Shown here piece after piece: positions 8,826 to 15,136 of a DNA stretch of 64,000 nucleotides. A program made the translations under genes and the position numbers. How positions within the stretch are numbered: the stretch's first letter is position 1; each line of letters starts with the position of its first letter. The notes under the pieces were generated by a model. The model was not told the origin of the DNA. It did not search any database and worked only from the letters and a program-made list of their open reading frames with translations. Source of the DNA: Flavobacterium sp. (GTDB lineage: Bacteria; Bacteroidota; Bacteroidia; Flavobacteriales; Flavobacteriaceae); the NCBI GenBank assembly GCA_016787805.1, contig JAEUTY010000004.1:1-64000 (forward strand). Direction: 5' to 3'.

Positions 8826-8830
8826 TTGAA

Positions 8831-8939
8831 CTGCTAACCCAGTTTCAAACAATTGCTGGGCTTGTGTTTGCTACCTGCCTGCGAGCAGGTTTTGTTATTG
8901 CGGGAATAAGTTGGTGATTGTAACCCATCTTTCTGTAGG
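8831..8939 (+). repeat. attC-like repeat unit E (left half only)
   Basis: The left part is very close to unit A: AACCCAGTTTCAAACAATTG and the following stem arm and G+C-rich palindrome match over about 95 bases with few changes. After about 8935 the similarity stops, and the usual right half is replaced by unrelated sequence containing only a weak AACGTTGTAG near 9000. It appears truncated or recombined. Confidence 0.62.
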
Positions 8940-9020
8940 CTGTCTCGGGCTGTTTAAAAAATCTCGTGCTTGCAACATCAACCATTGGGAAGCATCGGAA
9001 CGTTGTAGAAAACCTCTAAA

Positions 9021-9338
9021 ATTAGACATTGTAATAAAAAAATGTATTATACTGAAACTAGTTTTAAATCATTGAATTACTAATAATCTATTTATTTATT
9101 TATTAAAATGTACACTTTTTGTGTACCTGTAATTAATATACCTAATTTAACTTTACAAAAAAAAAGGTAAAAGAAAAGGCTTACCACCTTGATAATGATT
9201 AAGTACTTTCATTTATTTTATGAGGTTCGTTATTAAATGAAAGTGAGAGAAAACGACCATAAAAAAAGCAGCCCTAACTTTTAATGTTTTCGAAGACAGA
9301 AGAAAGGACTGCAAAATTTGAAATTAAAATACAAAATT
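9021..9338. other. Structured non-coding stretch upstream of orphan gene
   Basis: No open frame of note. It holds three inverted repeats: GTACAC-TTTTT-GTGTAC (9110-9126), a perfect 11-base pair of arms ACTTTCATTTA / TAAATGAAAGT with an 18-base loop (9205-9244), and a weaker GCAGCCCT / AGGACTGC pair (about 9269-9312) just before the next start. The first could be an operator; the others could form leader RNA hairpins. Roles are speculative. Confidence 0.4.
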
Positions 9339-9788
9339 ATGAAAAATTTATTATTTGGCTTAATCGCCCTGCTTTTTGCTTCAAACATTTCTATTGCCAA
9401 TGTTGAAAATAATAGTGAACCTTCTGCTACATGGCCATTTGGTTGTAGAAAATGGACTGTAGGAATTAACATTGGAATTATAAGTGCAACATCAGAGGTG
9501 ACATTGTGTTGTTCACCTGCAAACTGGAGAATTCCTCCAATAACGTGTCACGAAGTTAGAATGTCAAATGGAAATGGAACAAACACTGGAAACGTTTATC
9601 AATATATTATGATTAACGAAATTGAGCAAAACATTCGTCAAAAAATTGAAGGATCATCAATTGAAATAAATAGTGATAAAATAATTGAAGAAAACGGTGA
9701 GAAATTCAAATTAAAAAAGAACAGCTATCCAATTGAACAGAATGAAAAAAAAGAAAGATTTGTTAGAGTTCTTTTTGAAAAAATATAA
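9339..9788 (+). CDS. Hypothetical secreted Cys-containing protein
   Basis: The ATG at 9339 is chosen over an in-frame TTG at 9318 because it begins a clean signal peptide (MKNLLFGLIALLFASNISIA). This gives 149 residues. The mature N-terminal half has several cysteines (FGCRKW, LCCSP, ITCHE) that could form disulfides; the C-terminal half is Lys/Glu-rich. Short peptide or bacteriocin-like roles cannot be excluded but nothing specific supports them. Confidence 0.6.
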   Translation: MKNLLFGLIALLFASNISIANVENNSEPSATWPFGCRKWTVGINIGIISATSEVTLCCSPANWRIPPITCHEVRMSNGNGTNTGNVYQYIMINEIEQNIRQKIEGSSIEINSDKIIEENGEKFKLKKNSYPIEQNEKKERFVRVLFEKI

Positions 9789-9832
9789 TATATTTATTCT
9801 ATAAAAAGCAATAATGCAAAAATATAAACCAC

Positions 9833-10252
9833 ATGAAAACAGTATCAATTGAAAAAAGAGTTTATGCTCTACTACTAGATGGAATATTCTTATCCATTTT
9901 GTTCACACTTCTTTCAAGTTTAATAGACTTTAATTCGTACAAAATTGATTCTTTTGTTCTATTCAATAGAGAATGGGTTGTTTCTTATAGCATACGATTT
10001 ATTGTTTTTTTTGTGTACTTTATTACTTTTGATATTTTCGGGCATGGGAGTTCATTTGGAAAACAAATTATGAAATTACAAATTGTTAATTGTGATGATA
10101 CAAAAGCAAGCACATCAAAATTAATTTATAGAACAATTTTAAAATCATTTTTGCTTTTTACTTTTTTAATGCCCATTTTGTTACTATATTACTTACTAAA
10201 AAAGGAAGTCTACTATGACAAAATCTTAAAAATATCAGTAAAAAAAATATAG
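9833..10252 (+). CDS. RDD family membrane protein
   Basis: 139 residues. The RDD pattern is clear: R-x3-A-x3-D in the first helix (KRVYALLLDGIF), then GHGSSFGKQIMKLQIV after the second helix and a final YYDKILKI. There are three transmembrane segments. RDD proteins are small membrane proteins, some linked to ion exchange. It lies 44 bases after the previous gene without a repeat between, so this interval holds two genes. Confidence 0.78.
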   Translation: MKTVSIEKRVYALLLDGIFLSILFTLLSSLIDFNSYKIDSFVLFNREWVVSYSIRFIVFFVYFITFDIFGHGSSFGKQIMKLQIVNCDDTKASTSKLIYRTILKSFLLFTFLMPILLLYYLLKKEVYYDKILKISVKKI

Positions 10253-10272
10253 TTGCATTAATGTTTTAATTT

Positions 10273-10361
10273 TTGATGAAACATCAATATTCTTTAATAA
10301 TTCATTTCCCCCCTTACTATTAGTGCCCAATTAGCTATTGAAAACATATCTAGGGGGGGAA
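10273..10361. repeat. Two inverted repeats after RDD gene
   Basis: TTGATG-AAA-CATCAA at 10273-10287 is a tight hairpin that could end the RDD transcript. TTTCCCCCCTTA (10305-10316) and TAGGGGGGGAA (10351-10361) form a second pair around a loop of about 34 bases. The long C and G runs are unusual in this A+T-rich region. Confidence 0.45.
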
Positions 10362-10397
10362 TTGGTAGCTGGTTTGTCTTTTTTTTAACTGATAGAT

Positions 10398-10466
10398 TGG
10401 AATCAAAGAAAGCTGAAGTAGCAACAGACGTGAAGTTGGATAACGTTAGTTGTTAGCTTAAAAAAA
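10398..10466 (+). repeat. attC-like repeat unit G (right half, degenerate)
   Basis: AGCAACAGACGTGAAG and ACGTTAGTTGTTAGCTTAAAA recall the right arm and right end of the other copies (GTT at 10445). A convincing left arm was not found. The next gene starts 15 bases after it, as after the complete copies. Confidence 0.45.
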
Positions 10467-10480
10467 TAATCGCGAAAAAA

Positions 10481-10747
10481 ATGAAAGTTTTAAGAAAAAT
10501 AGCTGGAGTTCTTTTGTTAATATTTGCTGGTATACTCACAATTGCCACATTAGCTACCATTCCAAATGGAATAAGTGAAACTATTAAAAAAATAAAGGAA
10601 TCATCGATAGGAATTGCATTTGCTTTTGGAACTTTAGTAGGAATTGCAATTTTTGGTGTTTTAATTTACTTTTCTATAAAATTTGGATTAAAACTAATCA
10701 AGAATAAAAGTGTTGAAATTGATTCAATCGATGATATCGGAGCCTAA
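10481..10747 (+). CDS. Small two-helix membrane protein, hypothetical
   Basis: 88 residues with two hydrophobic helices (about 8-30 and 44-72), short basic loops and an acidic tail. No family recognised. It occupies the short interval between repeat units G and F. Confidence 0.55.
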   Translation: MKVLRKIAGVLLLIFAGILTIATLATIPNGISETIKKIKESSIGIAFAFGTLVGIAIFGVLIYFSIKFGLKLIKNKSVEIDSIDDIGA

Positions 10748-10773
10748 AATTCTGAATAACAATCACTACACAT

Positions 10774-10920
10774 ATATACCTCAATTGCTTGGCTAGCACT
10801 TGCTGCCTGCCTTACGACAGGCAGGTTTTGTTTTTCTAATAAATTTGTGATTTTGTTTTGTTCGATGTTGGCAATAGCAACTGTGGGCAAGCTTAATAAT
10901 GTTGGCAATAAACTTAAAAA
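10774..10920 (+). repeat. attC-like repeat unit F
   Basis: Left arm GCTTGGCTAGCACTTGCT, right arm AGCAACTGTGGGCAAGC, right end ATGTTGGCAATAAACTTAAAA with GTT at 10901. The G+C-rich palindrome (about 10803-10825) lies beside the left arm, as in units A and E. The promoter-like box is altered to TGATTTTG (10848-10855). This is the last copy in the array. Confidence 0.7.
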
Positions 10921-10977
10921 ATGAAAAATTGAAATCTACTTTCCTTGTAACAATTTCTTGTTCCATTCGTCAAAACT

Positions 10978-11012
10978 ATCATCAATCAATCATCAATCAA
11001 TCATCAATCAAC
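10978..11012 (+). repeat. Short tandem repeat before CPBP gene
   Basis: Three tandem copies of an 11-base unit (CATCAATCAAT) lie just before the likely start of the CPBP protease gene. Slippage here could vary the spacing between repeat unit F and the start codon. Confidence 0.65.
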
Positions 11013-11015
11013 ATT

Positions 11016-11882
11016 ATGAATCCATCAATCAAAAAAATCTTAGATTTTCCCATTACAAAAATAATTTTGGGAATTACTGTTTGCTTTTCTCTATTTGTAG
11101 TAATACAAAATTTTGTATCAAAACCACTATTTTATAGTATAACTGAAGACAAAAATAGTGCCGACCCATTTATCCATCTGGTTTCTTTTTTGGTGTTACT
11201 ATTCAGTTACTATTTTTTCTTTCGTTGGTATGAAAAACGAGAAATTAAAGAACTTTCAATACAATACTTACCCAAAGAAATGTTGTGTGGATTTGCCATT
11301 GGGTTTGCTGCTATTTCATTATCTATCTTTATATTGTATCTGTTGGGCTATTATCATATTATTGAAATAGTCCCAGATGATTATTCTCTTCGATTATTTA
11401 TGACGCTGGTGGTTGCCGCGCTAATTGAAGATCTTTTTACCAGAGGTTTAGTATTGCGCGAATTAGAAAACTGGTTAGGAACCAACCTTGCAATTGTAAT
11501 AGTAATGATAATTGAAACTTACCATATTTTTAATCCGAACACCACCTTTTTTAGTTTTTTTGTATCACTGTGTTGGGGATTTACAATGTCAATGCTTTTT
11601 GTATATACTAAACGAGTTTGGTTGCCTTTTTTCTTTCATTTAGGCTGGAATTTTGCTCAACCTTTTTATGGTTCAAACCTGACTGGATTGGAGGATATGG
11701 GTAAAATTATTCATTCTAAATTTGAAGGACCAATTTGGTTTACTGGAGGAGGAATTGGCATTGAAGATTCTGTTATAACGGTATTTATTTTGTTTTCTAT
11801 AGGTGTTTTTTTATACTACCTTTCTGCTAAAGAAGGTAAAATACTAAAGAGAAATACTTTAAAAGAAAAGCCGATTCGCTAA
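11016..11882 (+). CDS. CPBP family intramembrane metalloprotease
   Basis: Start taken at the ATG at 11016 (288 residues). The longer frame from 10899 begins inside the repeat end and runs through the tandem repeat. About seven to eight membrane helices. The three CPBP (Abi/Rce1-like) motifs are visible: EDLFTRG (the usual EExxxR with Asp in second place), a His in IETYHIF, and HLGWNF. Bacterial members are often linked to bacteriocin self-immunity or membrane protein processing. It ends the repeat-separated array. Confidence 0.75.
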   Translation: MNPSIKKILDFPITKIILGITVCFSLFVVIQNFVSKPLFYSITEDKNSADPFIHLVSFLVLLFSYYFFFRWYEKREIKELSIQYLPKEMLCGFAIGFAAISLSIFILYLLGYYHIIEIVPDDYSLRLFMTLVVAALIEDLFTRGLVLRELENWLGTNLAIVIVMIIETYHIFNPNTTFFSFFVSLCWGFTMSMLFVYTKRVWLPFFFHLGWNFAQPFYGSNLTGLEDMGKIIHSKFEGPIWFTGGGIGIEDSVITVFILFSIGVFLYYLSAKEGKILKRNTLKEKPIR

Positions 11883-11900
11883 ACACACCATTGCGCAATT

Positions 11901-12020
11901 CTACAGTATCTTCTTTACCAAATAATACACAATTATAAACACGATAATAGTTCCAAAACAACCAAAACGAGATTTTTTAGCGGCAAAAATAGCAGCGATA
12001 AAAGCGATAATGTTTTTCAT
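11901..12020 (-). CDS. Small single-helix membrane protein (39 aa)
   Basis: Reading from 12020 to 11901 gives 39 residues: MKNIIAFIAAIFAAKK, a short linker with a Cys and two Gly, then a hydrophobic helix and a KK near the end. This composition, with an Ala/Ile-rich start and a single helix, looks selected and not random. It is convergent with the CPBP gene, ending 18 bases after its stop. Function unknown. Confidence 0.5.
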   Translation of the reverse strand: MKNIIAFIAAIFAAKKSRFGCFGTIIVFIIVYYLVKKIL

Positions 12021-12060
12021 AGTATTGAATTTTTAATTAATGGTTACCACTCTAATGAGA

Positions 12061-12087
12061 CCTAACAGGTTTTGTAAACCTGTTAGG
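12061..12087. repeat. Perfect 12-base inverted repeat
   Basis: CCTAACAGGTTT and AAACCTGTTAGG flank a three-base loop. There is no T-run on either side, so it is more like a dispersed REP-type palindrome than a terminator. It sits immediately beyond the maleate-isomerase-like tail remnant. Confidence 0.6.
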
Positions 12088-12088
12088 A

Positions 12089-12121
12089 TTAATATTTCCC
12101 ACTCAACAATTCGTCACCAAT
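12089..12121 (-). pseudogene. Remnant of the 3' end of a maleate isomerase gene
   Basis: On the minus strand these 33 bases encode IGDELLSGKY followed by a stop. The maleate isomerase gene at 20181-20930 ends IGGELLSGKY. The two DNA stretches agree at 28 of 33 positions, most differences being third-base changes. No more of the gene is visible upstream, where the TPR gene begins within a few bases. A relic of a second copy is the simplest reading. Confidence 0.5.
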
Positions 12122-12125
12122 AAAT

Positions 12126-12917
12126 TTACAGCTTTAAATTTTTCGCTTTGGTGTAATTAAAATTTGAAGGATCGCTTAGGATGATGGACCTCATTTCAAG
12201 CATTTTATCTTTATTGTTTTGTTTCATATAAATTAACATTTTGTACCAATAACCTTTTGAATTTTCTTGAAATGACGTTAAACTTGAAAGTAAATCAAAG
12301 GTTTCAATAGCCTTATCGTTTTCGTTCAATACATCATACGATGCACCAATATACATCAAAGAATAAGGATACAATTGGTTAGAAGATTCAATTTTGTTGA
12401 ATGTTTCGATAGCCTTTTTGTAGTCTCCTTTTTTAAATAAAAGTTCTCCATTACTAAAATCATTTTCTGATTGGCCTTTTTCAATGAATGAAGGTAATTC
12501 TTCCCAATTTACATTTTCGTGGTAATAATTTTCAAGAGAATTTTGGCTATTGAAATAAAATAACACACCAAAAACCAATGCTATCGAGGCAGCCACAGCA
12601 TATTTTAGCCAATAGTTTTTATGCTGCGTTGGTTTATTTTTAGCTTCTACTCCAGCTTTTCTGATCTTAGCTGAAAGTAGTTGGTATTCTTCACTCTGCA
12701 ATTTGTTTTTGATAACGAGTAAATCACTTTGATTGTCATAGTCAAAAGGAAGATCATTTGTTTCAATACCTTGTAACAAAAATAATTGTTTTTGAATGAT
12801 AACTTCTTCGCGCAAAGTTTCGTCTTCAGCTATTTTTTTTTCAAAAAGTCGCTTTTCATCTTCAGGCAAAGTTCCTTTCAAATACTGATTGATTTGCTCT
12901 ATTATTTCAATAGTCAT
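12126..12917 (-). CDS. TPR-containing membrane protein, probable anti-sigma factor
   Basis: Start placed at the ATG whose ATGA overlaps the sigma-factor stop (translational coupling), five codons shorter than the longest frame; this gives 263 residues. The N-terminal ~80 residues (with KGTLPEDEKRLFEKKIAED) resemble the cytoplasmic zinc-less anti-sigma region common in Bacteroidota. One membrane helix follows at about 105-123, then TPR repeats in the periplasmic part. It likely holds the neighbouring ECF sigma factor inactive. The role is inferred from gene order and topology. Confidence 0.7.
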   Translation of the reverse strand: MTIEIIEQINQYLKGTLPEDEKRLFEKKIAEDETLREEVIIQKQLFLLQGIETNDLPFDYDNQSDLLVIKNKLQSEEYQLLSAKIRKAGVEAKNKPTQHKNYWLKYAVAASIALVFGVLFYFNSQNSLENYYHENVNWEELPSFIEKGQSENDFSNGELLFKKGDYKKAIETFNKIESSNQLYPYSLMYIGASYDVLNENDKAIETFDLLSSLTSFQENSKGYWYKMLIYMKQNNKDKMLEMRSIILSDPSNFNYTKAKNLKL

Positions 12918-13474
12918 AGCTGTCCCCATTTCATTATTTTTTGAAATTCTTTATCTCCTTTTATCAGCTCAATCAATTTACTACGGCATTTAAAAACGCG
13001 TTGTCTTACTGTATTTACACTTGCGTAAGAAAATTCTTCAACGATTTCTTCGTAATCATTTCCATTAAAATAACTGGTTAGAATATCTTTACAATTGATG
13101 GATAAAAGATTAAATTTTGCTAGGTAAAATTCAAAGCATTGTTGTTCTAAAACAAATGAACTTAAATCAAACTCGTTATCTCTAAGTGTCAAAACATCAG
13201 ATTTTATTACCTTATTTTTTAAGGTTTTTAACCAAATATTTTTGCAAACAATAAACAAATACGATTCAAATGATTGAATTTCAGTTCTTTTTTCTTTTTG
13301 GGTTACCATAATGTACATTAAAGCATCGTGAAAAACATCATGAGCATCATCTGATTTTCCTTTGTTAGAAATAATATAAGAAGCAATTTTTGGATAAATT
13401 TTAGAATAAATCTCTTTTATAACGGTATCTTCTCCGTTGAGTAATGCGTTGATGTATCGAACAGTGTTTTCCAT
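12914..13474 (-). CDS. ECF-type RNA polymerase sigma factor
   Basis: 186 residues with sigma region 2 (SKIYPKIASYII ... DDAHDVFHDALMYI ... SFESYLFIVCKNIWL) and region 4 (LTSYFNGNDYEEIVEEFSYASVNTVRQRVFKCRSKL), the usual ECF size. It is the first gene of a two-gene operon with the TPR membrane protein and is divergent from a protease locus, which it may control. Confidence 0.88.
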   Translation of the reverse strand: MENTVRYINALLNGEDTVIKEIYSKIYPKIASYIISNKGKSDDAHDVFHDALMYIMVTQKEKRTEIQSFESYLFIVCKNIWLKTLKNKVIKSDVLTLRDNEFDLSSFVLEQQCFEFYLAKFNLLSINCKDILTSYFNGNDYEEIVEEFSYASVNTVRQRVFKCRSKLIELIKGDKEFQKIMKWGQL

Positions 13475-13482
13475 ATATCTAT

Positions 13483-13489
13483 TGGGTAA
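13483..13489 (+). promoter_or_regulatory. TGGGTAA motif in the divergent intergenic region
   Basis: The same heptamer as in the two candidate ECF promoters upstream of the subtilase and propeller genes, here close to the sigma gene start and pointing toward the subtilase. The 3' partner is weak (TATTAATC, 17 bases on). Listed as a possible distal site only. Confidence 0.25.
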
Positions 13490-13707
13490 TCACCTTTAAA
13501 AACAGCTATTAATCATTATTTTTTTGTTCGATATAATTATTCTTAAGTTAATTAAAAGACTTTTATACAATCCTTTCAGCACTAACGAGGGTAAAAATAC
13601 ATAAAAATTTAGCATACTTGAGAATGCAAAATTATAAATGTTAAAAAAAAGTTGTATGAACACCAATTTAAATTCTTTAGTATTTTATTCATAAAATTTT
13701 AATAAAT

Positions 13708-13739
13708 TGGGTAACATTTTCAACTAAATAGAACTATAG
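13708..13739 (+). promoter_or_regulatory. Candidate ECF promoter upstream of subtilase gene
   Basis: TGGGTAA (13708-13714), 17 bases, then AACTATAG (13732-13739), ending 23 bases before the ATG. The same heptamer occurs at the same kind of position upstream of the gene at 17990. A second GGTAACATT at 13742-13750 makes a direct repeat. Dependence on the adjacent sigma factor is inferred. Confidence 0.4.
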
Positions 13740-13762
13740 TTGGTAACATTAAAACAAACATC

Positions 13763-15043
13763 ATGAAAAAATTAAAAAACTTCTTACTGTTTACCATTTC
13801 GTCAATCTTTATTTTATCGTGTACAAATGAAGATCAACTCCAATCGAATTCGAATAGTTTAGTTGGTGAAACCCAAACGCTTCAAAAAATAACGGGTCGA
13901 AAAACAACTCCGGTTTATTCACAGAATAAATTAATTATTCAATACTATCCCGGAACACCAGAAGCTACAAAAATTTTCCTTAGAACTTTTTATGGTGCAA
14001 TCGATTTTAAATCTTGTCAACAATGCAATGATGATTCGATTGAACTATGGACTTTTGGCCCTGGTATTAATATTGAGCCAAAAAAAACCGCAATTGAGCA
14101 AGGTAGTGGAGGTGGAGTTGAGTCGATTATGGATGTAGACTATGAATTTAGTTTTGCTATGGATGCGACCTATTCTGCTTTAGGAAGTTATACAGATAGT
14201 AATTACATCTCTTACATAAAACCAGCTAATGATGGTGTTACAATTGCAGTTTTTGACACCGGAATTTCGCCAACCATAAACAACAATAACCTTTCGGCCT
14301 TTACAACGCCCTTTTTATACAATGCTTCCAATGATGGTAATTCATTGACTCAATCTGGCTGGGATTTTGTTAATTCTGATGCCAATTGCAATGATGATGA
14401 TTTAGGGCAACACGGTACAGTAGTTTCAGGCATAATTCATCGCATCTTAAACAATTCGCAACCTGCTGTTCCTCATCAAATTCTTCCTATAAAAGTGTGT
14501 GATGCCAATGGAAAAGCAAGTTATTTTAATTTACTATGTGGCACCAACTTTGCCTTATCACGCGCCAGCATTATTCAAATGAGTTTGGGTTGGTACAATG
14601 ACGGATTTGGCGATTTTGGTCAAACAATTCTTTCAAATTTAATTACCGCTCATCCGGAAGCTATTTTTATAACTTCAGCAGGTAATTTAGGTAATAATAA
14701 TGATGTTTTACAGCATTATCCCTCGGGTTATCCACAAAGTAATGTGATTGCAGTTGCTGCTTGTAATACCAATTCACAAAATATTGCCAGTTTTTCTAAC
14801 TACGGATTGACAAGTGTTGATTTTTTTGCTAGAGGTCAAAATTTACCATTTTTAGGATATCCAATGGATGGAACTTCATTTGCAGCTCCAATTGTTGCGG
14901 CGGTCGTTGCACGAAAAAAATACAATACTCCAGAATCGACCCCAATTGATTTACTGAATCATTTGATTTTAACTGGAACACCTTGTCCTTCTTCATTTGA
15001 TCAAACAAAAAAGGTACAATATGATAAAGTAATTCAGCCATAA
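13763..15043 (+). CDS. S8 (subtilisin-like) serine protease, lipoprotein
   Basis: 426 residues. Lipoprotein signal with Cys about residue 20 (FILSC), a propeptide-like region to about 150, then a subtilase domain with the triad D165 (AVFDTGI), H217 (GQHGTVVSG) and S372 (DGTSFAAP). ITSAGN around residues 304-308 supplies the oxyanion Asn. It should be tethered at the membrane or surface and cleave proteins outside the cytoplasm. A strong terminator separates it from the CHAT gene downstream. Confidence 0.87.
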   Translation: MKKLKNFLLFTISSIFILSCTNEDQLQSNSNSLVGETQTLQKITGRKTTPVYSQNKLIIQYYPGTPEATKIFLRTFYGAIDFKSCQQCNDDSIELWTFGPGINIEPKKTAIEQGSGGGVESIMDVDYEFSFAMDATYSALGSYTDSNYISYIKPANDGVTIAVFDTGISPTINNNNLSAFTTPFLYNASNDGNSLTQSGWDFVNSDANCNDDDLGQHGTVVSGIIHRILNNSQPAVPHQILPIKVCDANGKASYFNLLCGTNFALSRASIIQMSLGWYNDGFGDFGQTILSNLITAHPEAIFITSAGNLGNNNDVLQHYPSGYPQSNVIAVAACNTNSQNIASFSNYGLTSVDFFARGQNLPFLGYPMDGTSFAAPIVAAVVARKKYNTPESTPIDLLNHLILTGTPCPSSFDQTKKVQYDKVIQP

Positions 15044-15068
15044 AAAAGAAATTTTCTTTCAATAAGCT

Positions 15069-15109
15069 AAACGAATAAGTGATTTTTACTTATTCGTTTT
15101 GTTTTTTTT
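15069..15109 (+). terminator. Rho-independent terminator after subtilase gene
   Basis: Perfect 12-base arms AAACGAATAAGT / ACTTATTCGTTT around a seven-base loop, followed by a T-rich tract. Confidence 0.88.
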
Positions 15110-15136
15110 ATACATTACAGGGTCAAAAATTCAATC

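Noticed and set aside
4957-10920. Transposon (MITE) explanation for the repeats
   Set aside because: Not excluded, but ranked lower: the copies share one orientation, alternate with single genes, abut stop codons and lack visible target-site duplications.
10978-11012. CATCAATCAAT repeats as a CRISPR fragment
   Set aside because: The units are 11 bases and directly joined, with no spacers.
10899-11015. Extended N-terminus of the CPBP protease from 10899
   Set aside because: It would translate the end of repeat unit F and the tandem CATCAATCAAT repeats. The ATG at 11016 begins the conserved membrane protein.
12061-12087. Perfect palindrome as a terminator
   Set aside because: No T-run on either strand next to the arms; better described as a REP-like palindrome.
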